Origin: Burkholderiales bacterium
GTDB lineage: Bacteria > Pseudomonadota > Gammaproteobacteria > Burkholderiales > WYBJ01
Assembly: GCA_022841915.1 (NCBI GenBank)
Contig: JALHQN010000001.1
Span: forward strand, 682,001 to 746,000
Direction: 5' to 3'
Length of the DNA stretch: 64,000 bases
Shown here piece after piece: positions 18,627-26,907 of the stretch. How positions within the stretch are numbered: the first letter of the stretch is position 1; the number at the start of each line of letters is the position of its first letter. Under the pieces are notes generated by a model. It ran no database searches and was not told the origin of the DNA. It saw nothing but the letters and a program-made list of their open reading frames with translations. Both the position numbers and the translations under genes were made by a program.

Positions 18627-19004
18627 TCATCCACCCGAGTAGCCGGACGGGGTCGGCCGCAACCCCGCCTGACAGTTCCAGCAGATGTCGAATCCCGACG
18701 GATTGTCTTCTCCGCACGATACGCACCGGACGGAGGTCGCACCATCCCCCGGCTGCTCGAACGCTTCGAACAGCCGGCGTGCGCGATCCCGATCGCTCGG
18801 GTTCACGAGCCAGATTTCCGGATAGGCCTGCACGAATGGGATCTCGCCCAGCCCACCCTGAGCGGAGGCGTTGAAAATGCGCGCCTCGATGCCTTCGGCA
18901 TGCAAGAGCCCGATGAGAATATGTGCATCCTGCAGATTCGCCGCGGTATAGGCCTTGATCACGTCACCACCGTCCGAACGCTTCAGCAGCCGCAGGGATA
19001 ACAT
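18627..19004 (-). CDS. DUF2007 signal-transducing-like protein with zinc ribbon
   Basis: The DUF2007 domain (PII-like fold, described as putative signal transducing) covers about residues 15-85: VIKAYTAANLQDAHILIGLL and EIWLVNPSDRDRARRLFEAF. The C-terminus holds a CxxC...CxxC zinc ribbon (CVSCGEDNPSGFDICWNC), a common companion. I start at the ATG at 19004 because the longer open frame to 19115 crosses the psiF terminator and overlaps psiF. A GTG nearer the domain (about 18960) is also possible. Function unknown. Confidence 0.72.
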   Translation of the reverse strand: MLSLRLLKRSDGGDVIKAYTAANLQDAHILIGLLHAEGIEARIFNASAQGGLGEIPFVQAYPEIWLVNPSDRDRARRLFEAFEQPGDGATSVRCVSCGEDNPSGFDICWNCQAGLRPTPSGYSGG

Positions 19005-19037
19005 CGATTCGAATGCGCCGCAAATACACAGGGGCAT

Positions 19038-19068
19038 GACAAAGGGGCATGCAGTACCTGCACGCCCC
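19038..19068 (-). terminator. Terminator of the PsiF-repeat gene
   Basis: On the minus strand GGGGCGTGCAG, loop gta, CTGCATGCCCC (one mismatched pair) is followed by TTTGTC. It begins about 30 bp after the psiF-like stop codon. Confidence 0.7.
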
Positions 19069-19099
19069 TCGGAATCATCCGTCTGCCGTGACTTGGCGT

Positions 19100-19513
19100 C
19101 TAGCCCTTCAGGCACTCGCTCATGAACTTCTTGCGTTCATCACCCTTTTTGTCGGCAGCCTTCTGATTGCAGACCTTCATCTTGTCCTGCTGCGTCATCT
19201 TGGGCTCGGGCTCCTTGCCCGAGAGGCACGCGCTCATGAAACTCTTGCGTTCGTCGCCCTTCTTGTCCGCGGCCTTCTCGTTGCAGGACTTCATTCGCTC
19301 CTGCTGCGTCATCTTGGCTTCCGGCTCCTTGCCGGAAAGACAGGTGCTCATGAAGCTCTTGCGCTCGTCGCCCTTCTTCTCGCCCGCCTTCTGGTTGCAC
19401 TCCTTCATCCGGTTCTGCTGCGCAGTGGGCTCTTTACCTCCTTTGTCATCCGCCGCAAAAACGGCAGGAGAAAACAACAAGGCCATGCAGGCTGCAACAC
19501 AAAGCTGTCTCAT
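19100..19513 (-). CDS. Exported protein with three PsiF repeats
   Basis: PsiF is a phosphate-starvation-inducible periplasmic protein of unknown function in E. coli. Here a signal peptide (about 1-20, ending AVFA) precedes three copies of a 35-38 residue unit: KEP...QQxxMKxCNxKAxxKKGDERKxFMSxCLxG at about 27-61, 62-99 and 100-137. Each unit has two cysteines spaced for one disulfide. Repeats two and three are nearly identical, suggesting recent tandem duplication. The usual PsiF has two units. Very Lys-rich mature protein. Followed by its own terminator. Confidence 0.82.
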   Translation of the reverse strand: MRQLCVAACMALLFSPAVFAADDKGGKEPTAQQNRMKECNQKAGEKKGDERKSFMSTCLSGKEPEAKMTQQERMKSCNEKAADKKGDERKSFMSACLSGKEPEPKMTQQDKMKVCNQKAADKKGDERKKFMSECLKG

Positions 19514-19947
19514 AGGAATCTTTCTTCTCGTTCATGAACACCGCAACCGGCCGGCCTCGCTAATCTGCCGGCCTGGCCCCTCCCGCCGTCGCAAACGCCG
19601 TTGGCGCGCCCTGGGTCCGAGTTCGCTGCGACGCTGCCGACCGCTCGCCACGGAACGGCAAGTCGCCACGCGCGAAGTCGGCTTCGCATGCGAAGTGAAC
19701 CGCCACCGGGTGAAACTTGGCGAGGTTCAGGCCAGAGCACGACACCGATTTCCGGCATCGTTCGCGCATCGATTTTCGGATGCTTAGGATTGCACGCGTC
19801 CCAGGCAGCGTCAACCGCGCCCTCTGCGGTACGTCTGTATCAACGCAGCAGCGGCTCAGCGGATGACATGTCGGCACCTCGCTGTGCGCGCTATCCTTGC
19901 GCATCATCGGCATTCCTACTCGCAACACCTGGCAAAGGAACTCAAGG
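19514..19947. other. 434-bp intergenic stretch without a recognised gene
   Basis: Lies between the divergent PsiF-repeat and DUF4126 genes. Open frames exist on both strands, but their translations are compositionally odd and resemble no family I know. It should hold promoters for both genes. The only clear structure is the 14-bp palindrome at 19682. Confidence 0.5.
19682..19695. repeat. Perfect 14-bp palindrome
   Basis: CTTCGCATGCGAAG is its own reverse complement. It sits 169 bp upstream of the PsiF-repeat start and 253 bp upstream of DUF4126, so it could be an operator for a dimeric regulator; chance is possible. Confidence 0.35.
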
Positions 19948-20553
19948 ATGGACCCGATCTCTGCCTGGGCCACGGCGGCGGGGCTAGCATGGTCAAGCGG
20001 CATCCGCCTCTACGCTGTGTTGTTCATCACCGGTGCAATGCACGCCTTCGGCTGGATTAGCCTGCCACCCGCGCTGCAAGTGCTGGCCGATCCGTGGGTG
20101 CTCGTGGTCTCTGGCACACTGGTGATGGTGGAATTTCTCGCGGACAAGATTCCGCTGATCGACAGCATCTGGGATGCCATCCATACTTTCATTCGCGTGC
20201 CCGCAGGCGCGCTGTTGGCGGCGGGCGTGTTCGGAGCGGCGGATGGATCGCTGGCGTTGATTGCCGGTCTGCTCGGAGGCACACTGGCCGGCAGCAGCCA
20301 CATCACCAAAGCGGGCAGTCGCATCCTGATCAACACATCGCCCGAGCCGGTATCGAACTGGACGGCCTCGTTTGCCGAAGATGCGCTCGTTCCAGCCACG
20401 CTCTTAGTCACATTCATGTACCCATTGCTGCTTATCGGACTGCTCGTTGTCTTCGTCGTGATCCTACTTTGGCTAGCCCCCAAGCTGCTCCGTGCCATAT
20501 ACTCGTTCATCATTCGATTCGGCCGTGCATCGGGTTCCAAGCCTTCGGGCTAG
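19948..20553 (+). CDS. DUF4126 integral membrane protein
   Basis: Membrane protein of unknown function, 201 residues from the ATG at 19948, which has AAGGA eight bases upstream. Hydrophobic segments lie at about 8-30 ([22 protein letters not shown]), 44-60, 83-100, 104-123 and 157-185. [23 protein letters not shown] and [21 protein letters not shown] are typical DUF4126 blocks. mscL follows 74 bp downstream on the same strand. Confidence 0.82.
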   Translation: MDPISAWATAAGLAWSSGIRLYAVLFITGAMHAFGWISLPPALQVLADPWVLVVSGTLVMVEFLADKIPLIDSIWDAIHTFIRVPAGALLAAGVFGAADGSLALIAGLLGGTLAGSSHITKAGSRILINTSPEPVSNWTASFAEDALVPATLLVTFMYPLLLIGLLVVFVVILLWLAPKLLRAIYSFIIRFGRASGSKPSG

Positions 20554-20627
20554 CGTGCTCCACACACGCTTACCAAGACGAAGAAGCAACACCGATTTCG
20601 TTCAACCAAAACAAAGGGGGGTTTCAA

Positions 20628-21047
20628 ATGTCCATCATCAAGGAGTTCAAGGAATTCGCAGTCAAGGGCAACATGGTCGATCTGGCCGTTGCCGTGATCA
20701 TCGGAGCCGCATTCGGCAAGATCGTCGATTCTCTAGTCAAAGACATGATCATGCCGGCCATCGGCCTACTGCTAGGCGGCGTCGATTTCAGCAATTTGTT
20801 CATCACGCTCAGCTCTGGCACCTATGCCACCTTGGCGGAAGCCGAGAAGGCCGGCGCGGCAGTGCTGAAATACGGCATGTTCATGCAGACTGTCGTCGAC
20901 TTCCTGATCATTGCGTGGGTGGTGTTCGTAGTCATCAAGGCGATCAACCGGATGAAGCGTGCGGAACCCGCGCCTGCGCCCGAACCGGCCGTCACGCCTG
21001 AAGAAGTCCTCCTGCTGCGTGAAATTCGCGACGCCGTAAAGAAGTAA
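20628..21047 (+). CDS. mscL: Large-conductance mechanosensitive channel
   Basis: Inner-membrane emergency valve opened by tension on hypo-osmotic shock. It is 139 residues with the classic start [22 protein letters not shown]1 (about 17-45, [20 protein letters not shown]) carries the gate glycines, a periplasmic loop follows, and TM2 is at about 78-100 ([20 protein letters not shown]). The cytoplasmic helix [21 protein letters not shown] end is present as [22 protein letters not shown]-rich ribosome site precedes the ATG, and a strong terminator lies 14 bp after the stop. Confidence 0.97.
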   Translation: MSIIKEFKEFAVKGNMVDLAVAVIIGAAFGKIVDSLVKDMIMPAIGLLLGGVDFSNLFITLSSGTYATLAEAEKAGAAVLKYGMFMQTVVDFLIIAWVVFVVIKAINRMKRAEPAPAPEPAVTPEEVLLLREIRDAVKK

Positions 21048-21061
21048 CCAGCCGGCGAAGC

Positions 21062-21092
21062 AAAAAAGGCCGCGCAGTGCGCGGCCTTTTTT
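21062..21092. terminator. Bidirectional intrinsic terminator
   Basis: AAAAAAGGCCGCGC, short loop, GCGCGGCCTTTTTT. Shared by mscL and the convergent gene at 21106. Confidence 0.92.
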
Positions 21093-21105
21093 GCTTGCAG
21101 CTCGA

Positions 21106-21741
21106 TCAGGCGACGGCCGCCTTGCATTCATCGCTGTGCAGCGGCTTGGCCGCGGCGTAACGCCGGTAAGCCGCCAACAGCTCTTGCATCTCTCTTGTGC
21201 CTTGCCCGGCCTTCAGCGCACCCTCGATACTGCCGATGAAAGCGTCCATCCCGCGCAATTGCGGGTGCTGGGGCAAGCCGATCAATGCGCCGAACAGTTC
21301 CGACAACGCGATGAGCCCTCCGGCACTCAAACGACGCACTGCGCTGAAATCGAGCGCAGCCCCACCCGGGGAGGCGCACGCACTGCGCACCATATCGAGC
21401 TTGGGGATGTCGTCGAAGTTGACTTTCACCGGCAACACGAAGCTGACCGCTGGCTGATCGAGCTGCAAGGGGCGGCCGAAGGTGGCCAGATGCTTGCGGA
21501 CCAGATCGTTGTAGTCGCGCGGGCGTTCCGCGGCGAGGTAGAAACCGGCGAGAAGCCGCCAGAGCTTCGAATCGGCGGTGCCGAACTCCACCTGCAGGGC
21601 GATGCCATCCATAAGCGTATCCAGCTGCTTCAACAGGCGCTGGCTAGGATCGATCGCGTCATAGGAAGGCACCTGCCGCATGACGACGGTATCGGTAAAA
21701 TCCAGGTCGGACAATTCGCGCTCGCTCAGGTTCGAGGGCAT
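21106..21741 (-). CDS. Uncharacterised protein with STAS-like C-terminal half
   Basis: I do not recognise the family with certainty. The ATG at 21741 is preceded by AGGAG at seven bases and gives 211 residues. The N-terminal half (1-115) is soluble and helical (RLLKQLDTLMDGIALQVEFG, LAGFYLAAERPRDYNDLVRKH). The C-terminal half has a strand-helix pattern like a STAS domain: AALDFSAVRRLSAGGLIALSEL at about 140-161, where Ser in the usual DSAG position appears as LSAG. It has no signal peptide or membrane segment. Ends at the mscL terminator. Confidence 0.6.
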   Translation of the reverse strand: MPSNLSERELSDLDFTDTVVMRQVPSYDAIDPSQRLLKQLDTLMDGIALQVEFGTADSKLWRLLAGFYLAAERPRDYNDLVRKHLATFGRPLQLDQPAVSFVLPVKVNFDDIPKLDMVRSACASPGGAALDFSAVRRLSAGGLIALSELFGALIGLPQHPQLRGMDAFIGSIEGALKAGQGTREMQELLAAYRRYAAAKPLHSDECKAAVA

Positions 21742-22001
21742 CGCACATCTCCTAGCACCATGTCGTATTTGCGGGCCCGCACCCGGATCGTCGGCAACCC
21801 AAGCGGTCTCGCGAGCCCAAGCCTCACAACGTATCGACCCGCCCGAACGAGCCCGCAAGTCACTCCGGTTACGGCGCTCTGACGCGTCGGCTTGAGACAT
21901 ATTAACCGCTTGCATGTCGATCGAGGCTCGCCGATCACCGGGCGTAGGCGACCGCTCGTCAATGCACGACGTGACCAGATTCACACACCGCGCTGCTGCT
22001 T

Positions 22002-23099
22002 CTAGAACAGCGAGAGCTGACCTCGAAGATTCGGCCGCTCGAATTGGGTTGTATCGAGCGTCGCATGACGACGTGCGATGTCATAGCCCAGGCGCCTGCA
22101 GGCGAGACGAAATCTGGCCTGCAGCAACGTCGCGAATTCTCCGCTTCCGGTCATGCGCGTGCCGAAGGCCGGATCGTTGTCGCGCCCCTCGCGCGTGGCC
22201 TGTATCCGGCTCATGACATGAGCCGCCTTCAACGGGTAATGATGCTCGAGCCATGCCCGGAACAACTCCTTGGTCTCGTAAGGCAGACGCAGCAGCACGT
22301 AGGAAGCATGGCGTGCCCCCGCCTCCCACGCCGCCTCGAGCACTCGCTCGACATGAGCATCGGTCAGAAAAGGAATGATGGGTGCGACCAGAACCCCTAC
22401 CGGAATACCGGCCTGGCTCAAACGTCTGACCGTTTCCAGCCTGCGCAGAGGCGCCGAGCAGCGCGGCTCGAGCCGCCGAGCGATCTCGTGATCGAGACAA
22501 TTGATCGAGACGAAAACCTCGGCCAGATGACGCTCCGCCATCGGCGCCAGGATATCGATATCGCGCTCGACCATCGCGTTTTTGGTCACGATGCCTACCG
22601 GGTGGCGGCAATCGGATAACACCTGCAGCACCGAGCGGGTGATGGCGAAATGTCGCTCGATCGGCTGGTAAGGATCGGTGTTCGCCCCGAGCGCGATGAG
22701 CTCACATCGATAGGTCGGTGCGGCAAGTTCCCGCAGCAGCACCTCGGCCGCATTCGTTTTCGCGAACAGGCGCGTCTCGAAATCCAGGCCGGGAGACAGT
22801 CCGAGATACGCATGGCTCGGCCGGGCATAACAGTAGATGCAGCCGTGTTCGCAACCCCGATAGGGATTCACGGACTGCGAAAACGGCACATCCGGCGAAT
22901 CGTTGCGACTGATGATGGACTTGACGCACTCCGCGGCGACCACGGTTTCGAGCCGGCGAGTTTCACCAGCTTCGAACCAGCCGTCGTTGAACGTCTCCCG
23001 CGCCTCGGTTTCGAATCGGCCTTCGGGATTGAGCGTCGACCCGCGCCCCTTGGTCGGGGCGCCCGGGTCACCCGTATGCGTTCGCAGTGGCATTGGCAA
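22002..23099 (-). CDS. PA0069-family radical SAM protein
   Basis: Radical SAM enzyme of unknown reaction, related to the spore photoproduct lyase-like group. The [4Fe-4S] motif is CEHGCIYCYARPSH (CxxxCxxC, about residues 84-97), preceded by SVNPYRG. GANTDPYQPIERHF, VGIVTKNAMVERDID and GVLVAPIIPFLTD are family blocks. It is 365 residues. The C-terminus is GQLSLF followed directly by the stop, which matches a beta-clamp-binding pentapeptide. The neighbours on this strand are an amidase and a thioesterase, with no functional hint. Confidence 0.88.
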   Translation of the reverse strand: MPMPLRTHTGDPGAPTKGRGSTLNPEGRFETEARETFNDGWFEAGETRRLETVVAAECVKSIISRNDSPDVPFSQSVNPYRGCEHGCIYCYARPSHAYLGLSPGLDFETRLFAKTNAAEVLLRELAAPTYRCELIALGANTDPYQPIERHFAITRSVLQVLSDCRHPVGIVTKNAMVERDIDILAPMAERHLAEVFVSINCLDHEIARRLEPRCSAPLRRLETVRRLSQAGIPVGVLVAPIIPFLTDAHVERVLEAAWEAGARHASYVLLRLPYETKELFRAWLEHHYPLKAAHVMSRIQATREGRDNDPAFGTRMTGSGEFATLLQARFRLACRRLGYDIARRHATLDTTQFERPNLRGQLSLF

Positions 23100-23223
23100 C
23101 CTCGACTACTGGATGCATGTACACTACCGCAGCAGCCCCGGGGATGCAACAGAACTGATCTCATTCGGCGGCCCGACGAGCTGTGCATGCGCGCTGCCGC
23201 TCGGGCCCCGACCGTATGCGCGC

Positions 23224-23994
23224 TTACCGAGTCGGCGAATCGACCGGCCCTGAAGCGTCATTCATGCGGCTCGAGGCGCGTGCCTGGAGCAGGCAGTGGA
23301 TCAGGCCTCGGTCGTCCGCGGTAAGGTCCGCATCGATGCGAGTCGGCACGAAACGAAGTTTGAAGGCGCGCACCGCGGCATCGCGCCGGCTCATGTCGTA
23401 ACCGAGCGCCTGCAATGCCAATTCGGGATCGAAATTCTCAGGCGCCGGCGCCCAAGGCGGGTCGCACCATAGTCCGAAGCCGCCTTGAGCGAGCTCACGC
23501 CACGGAAACCATGCGCTTGGGTCGACTTTTCGTCCAGGCGCCACGTCGGCATGGGCGAGAAAGTTCTCGGTAGGAATGCGATAGCGCGCCTTCAGATCCG
23601 AGAGCAGCCGCATCAGCGCATCGATCTGCACCGGCGGAAACGGCTCTGCGCCGTTGTTGTCCAGTTCCACGCCGATCGATGAAGAATTGAGATCCGCATC
23701 CGCACCCCAGCGCGAACGCCCCGCATGCCAGGCGCGGAATCGCTCGTCGACCAGCTGATGGATGACGCCGTCGCGACCGATGAGGTAATGCGCACTGACC
23801 TCGCGCAACGGGTCCGTCAGCGTGCGCAGCGCTTCATCGACCGTGTCGTCGCTGGTGTGATGGAGGACGACATAGCTCGGGCGCCGATCGTTGAAGTTCG
23901 GGGAACCCACCCATTCGGAAGGATGGCCCACGCGCTGCGGCGTCGGCGCACACGCGACCATCAGTAGGGCTGCAAGCAGGGCGATAACGCGCAT
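23224..23994 (-). CDS. AmpD/AmiD-like N-acetylmuramoyl-L-alanine amidase, lipoprotein
   Basis: Predicted zinc amidase cutting the muramoyl-alanine bond in peptidoglycan or its fragments. The ATG at 23994 opens MRVIALLAALLMVACAPTP, a lipoprotein signal with Cys at 15, so it is membrane anchored, as AmiD is in E. coli. Amidase_2 features: YVVLHHTSDDTVDEAL (zinc His), VSAHYLIGRDGVIHQLV, NSSSIGVELDNNG and FLAHADVAPGRKVDPSAWFPW (zinc His and Asp). A C-terminal extension of about 65 residues resembles the peptidoglycan-binding tail of AmiD. Length 256 residues. Confidence 0.88.
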   Translation of the reverse strand: MRVIALLAALLMVACAPTPQRVGHPSEWVGSPNFNDRRPSYVVLHHTSDDTVDEALRTLTDPLREVSAHYLIGRDGVIHQLVDERFRAWHAGRSRWGADADLNSSSIGVELDNNGAEPFPPVQIDALMRLLSDLKARYRIPTENFLAHADVAPGRKVDPSAWFPWRELAQGGFGLWCDPPWAPAPENFDPELALQALGYDMSRRDAAVRAFKLRFVPTRIDADLTADDRGLIHCLLQARASSRMNDASGPVDSPTR

Positions 23995-24172
23995 CGAAGC
24001 GCACGCGGTTCGCCGCAGCGTGACCAACGGAGACGATCGTGCCTGCGATACGAATGGATCCATCGAGCGAGGCGGTCCTGGGAACGTCGCCTGCCCGTCG
24101 TGCAACTGACCGCCTGGCGACGTCGCTCTGGTAATAGTCGATTCGCCACGCATGGATGGGGACGCGGTCGAC

Positions 24173-25129
24173 TCAGCCGTTTCCGGCCGCAGCTTGCCTG
24201 GGCGCGGCATGATTGGTGATGACTTCCAGCACCCGCTTGCGCCCCGCGCCGAAGACCTGCGTGCGCACCACGGCGAGGCTGCGGCCGCTCTGCAGCGTTT
24301 CACTCTGGGCGCGCAACCGGGCTCCCACGCCAGGACTGATGAACCAAGCCGAAATGCTCTCCAGCACCCGATGGCCCGGCACGGCAGCTGCCGCCGTCGC
24401 TGCGGCATAGGCCATCATCAGCCCGCCTTGCGAATTGCCGACCCGGTTGTTGGCGTGCGGCCCGATCGGCAGATGCGACCGCGCCTTGCCCGCTCCCGAT
24501 CGAATCTCGCCGCCCCAGAAGCGGTCCACGAAGCAATCGCCGGGCGCCATGGCCCCCAGGCATCGATCCGCGTGCTTCAACACTTGCTGTTCGGCTGCGG
24601 ACAGCGGAGTCCCCTCGATCGGCGGAGCTTCGCCTCGCGTATCGACTTCCCAGGCAGTCGGCGAGAGCTGCACGCCCTGCGGTGTGGGCAACTGCACGAA
24701 GGTGCCCGAGCAGTAGCAGATCACGCCGGCGTTCGACCTCAACTCGCCCCGGCAGACAGCCTGCGGAAGCGCTGCTTCCTGCGAGAAACCCAGACACTGC
24801 GCCTCGCAAACCAGTTCGCCCACCGGTGCAAGCCCGGTGAACACGATCTGCATGCTCACCGTGGCGGTTCGCACGCCCGGCGCAAGAAAGGGTCGCATCG
24901 CCGTCGCCAGCGTGACGTCGACATGCAAGGCGACAGCAGGCAAGCCGATGACTCCACGCGAGTCGGCGACATGCGGCACTGCCGGCAACGCGAGGACGAC
25001 CGCTTCACGGCTGAACCGACGTCGTTCCAGAGCCAGAAAGTTGCCGGGAAAATGCAGGCCCGGCAGACGGTTGCGGGCAAGTCCTTGCAGCACGTGACCG
25101 CGCAGCGCAGTCGCTTCGGGAGTATTCAT
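24173..25129 (-). CDS. Double-hotdog acyl-CoA thioesterase-like protein
   Basis: Predicted to hydrolyse acyl-CoA thioesters. Two hotdog-like halves are visible. The N-terminal half is about 45-165, with ATAMRPFLAPGVRTATVSMQ. The C-terminal half is about 215-318, with HANNRVGNSQGGLMMAYAAATA and VLESISAWFISPGVGARL, resembling PaaI/YbgC-type domains. The 318-residue length fits tandem hotdog thioesterases. Substrate unknown; there is no fatty acid gene next to it. Confidence 0.6.
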   Translation of the reverse strand: MNTPEATALRGHVLQGLARNRLPGLHFPGNFLALERRRFSREAVVLALPAVPHVADSRGVIGLPAVALHVDVTLATAMRPFLAPGVRTATVSMQIVFTGLAPVGELVCEAQCLGFSQEAALPQAVCRGELRSNAGVICYCSGTFVQLPTPQGVQLSPTAWEVDTRGEAPPIEGTPLSAAEQQVLKHADRCLGAMAPGDCFVDRFWGGEIRSGAGKARSHLPIGPHANNRVGNSQGGLMMAYAAATAAAAVPGHRVLESISAWFISPGVGARLRAQSETLQSGRSLAVVRTQVFGAGRKRVLEVITNHAAPRQAAAGNG

Positions 25130-25227
25130 GGCGCGTTGCTGGAAATGAAGGCGACTCGCATCATAGCAGCGGCCATCCGGCTAGCCCCGCGCCGCCGTGA
25201 CCACGCGCGCCGACCGTTGCCTGCACC

Positions 25228-26097
25228 TCAGTCCTTGAACAGCCGCGAGATCCTGGCGAGCTGACGCGGATCGGCCTCGCCTTTGCTGCGCGCCAGATCC
25301 ACAGCAACGCGGCCGAGCGCCAGGTACAGCGCGCCGAGATCGCGGTCGTGCTTGCGGACCGACTCGAGTTGGCGCGCAACGACGGCCTCGTCGCCGCGTG
25401 CAATCGGCCCCGTCAGCGAGCGCACCGTGCCCGTGCGAAACACGTTGTCGACCGTTTCTCGCACCAACGGCTCCATCAGTTTGTATGCCGTCTCGAGCTT
25501 GATGCCGGCGCCATCGTAGCAGCGCAACCCGGCCTCCAGAACCGTCGTCAGGTAATTGCAGACCATGACACTGCCTGCGTGATAGAGCACCTTGTGCTGA
25601 GGCTCGATCTCGAAGACGCGCGCGCCGATCTTGCGCAATGCCACCCGCAGCACCTTGATGGCCTTCTTGTCGCCTTCGAGCGCCACGTAGGTGCCGGGAA
25701 ACGACCCCGCCGCATACCCAGGGTCGGCAAACGTCTTCATCGGATGAAAACTGCCGGCGTGTGCACCCGCCTCGATCACTGCGACCATGTCGACCGAGGG
25801 CGTGGCGCCGCTCAAGTGAACGACGACGTTGCCCGGCGCAACCTTGCCTGCGGCAACCAGCGCAGCGGCCGTATCGACGATGGCATCATCGGGAGTCGCG
25901 ACCAGCCATACGGGCGCCGGCCGCATGTCCGCGAGATGGCGAACTGGCTCGCCCGCCTCCGCGAACCGGGCGCATGCGCGCGCCGCTGCGATGTTCAGAT
26001 CGTGCAGATCCTGCACGACGAAAGCGTGGCTTTTCGCGAACAGGCGTGCGAAGGTACGCCCCGCCCGTCCACAACCGACGATATTGATCGACTTCAT
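25228..26097 (-). CDS. Rossmann-like/DUF2520 oxidoreductase-like protein
   Basis: NAD(P)-binding protein of the DUF2520 group, related to pyrroline-5-carboxylate reductase and prephenate dehydrogenase folds; reaction unknown. An N-terminal Rossmann loop MKSINIVGCGRAGRTFARLF, VWLVATPDDAIVDTAAAL (about 64-81), then HLSGATPSVDM and GSFHPMKTFADP are diagnostic. The C-terminal DUF2520 helical domain includes HKVLYHAGSVMVCNYLTTVL. It is 289 residues and diverges from msrA. Confidence 0.82.
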   Translation of the reverse strand: MKSINIVGCGRAGRTFARLFAKSHAFVVQDLHDLNIAAARACARFAEAGEPVRHLADMRPAPVWLVATPDDAIVDTAAALVAAGKVAPGNVVVHLSGATPSVDMVAVIEAGAHAGSFHPMKTFADPGYAAGSFPGTYVALEGDKKAIKVLRVALRKIGARVFEIEPQHKVLYHAGSVMVCNYLTTVLEAGLRCYDGAGIKLETAYKLMEPLVRETVDNVFRTGTVRSLTGPIARGDEAVVARQLESVRKHDRDLGALYLALGRVAVDLARSKGEADPRQLARISRLFKD

Positions 26098-26268
26098 CGC
26101 ATCCTCCTGCGCCTGTCGGCATCAAACGTTCAACACCGTGCCCCGTCGCGGGTCTATTCTCCTTGACTGCGCAAGCGGGGAATACGGATGATGACTTGAA
26201 TGTAACCCGCGTACGCCTTTCGTACCACGTGGCACGTTTTTCAACTCACCGACTCGAGGTTGATCGTC

Positions 26269-26886
26269 ATGTACGCCGTCCTTCGTGTGCTGCTCGTCGT
26301 CACTGCGCTCGCAATCCCCTTCGGCTCGCTTCAGGCGCAATCCAAGCCAGCGCCCGGGTTGGAAGTCGCCACCTTCGCCGGCGGCTGTTTCTGGTGCATG
26401 GAGGCGCCGTTCGACGTGTTGCCCGGCGTCGTTTCCACCACCTCGGGCTACACCGGGGGACACAAGGTGAATCCGACGTACGAAGAGGTCACGACTGGCA
26501 CGACCGGACACACCGAAGTGGTTCAGGTAGTCTACGACCCGCGCAAAGTGAGCTATCGGCAGCTGCTCGAAGTCTTCTGGCGCAACATCGACCCGACCAC
26601 CCCAAACGCCCAATTCTGCGATCAGGGCTCGCAGTACCGCAGCGGCATCTTCTATCACACCGAAGAACAGCTGCGCCTCGCAAAAGCCTCGCGCGACCAC
26701 ATCGAGCGCACCAAGTCGTTCCGTGAACCCGTCGTCACGGAGATCACGCCGGCCAAAGCGTTCTATCGGGCCGAGGAATACCACCAGGACTACTACAAGA
26801 AGAACCCCTTGCGCTACAAGTACTACCGCGCGAACTGCGGCCGCGACAACCGGCTCGAACAACTCTGGGGCAAGCGCCCCAAGTAG
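26269..26886 (+). CDS. msrA: Exported peptide methionine sulfoxide reductase A
   Basis: Reduces methionine-S-sulfoxide in proteins. The ATG at 26269 opens a signal peptide (MYAVLRVLLVVTALAIPFGSLQAQ), so this copy is probably periplasmic. The catalytic motif FAGGCFWCMEAPFD holds the nucleophilic Cys. GYTGGHKVNPTYEEVTTGTTGHTEVV, FWRNIDPTTPNAQFCDQGSQYRSGIFY and EYHQDYYKKNP are all canonical. A later NCGRDNRL cysteine may act in recycling. Convergent with the M1 peptidase gene, 21 bp away. Confidence 0.95.
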   Translation: MYAVLRVLLVVTALAIPFGSLQAQSKPAPGLEVATFAGGCFWCMEAPFDVLPGVVSTTSGYTGGHKVNPTYEEVTTGTTGHTEVVQVVYDPRKVSYRQLLEVFWRNIDPTTPNAQFCDQGSQYRSGIFYHTEEQLRLAKASRDHIERTKSFREPVVTEITPAKAFYRAEEYHQDYYKKNPLRYKYYRANCGRDNRLEQLWGKRPK

Positions 26887-26907
26887 CGATTGTCTGGCGC
26901 CTCGACC

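Noticed and set aside
19107..19440. Regular DNA repeats that could suggest a CRISPR-like array
   Set aside because: The period of about 114 bp is the coding repeat of the PsiF units; there are no spacers.
19560..20003. Minus-strand open frame in the psiF/DUF4126 gap
   Set aside because: No ribosome site, no family resemblance, and it runs into DUF4126 on the other strand.
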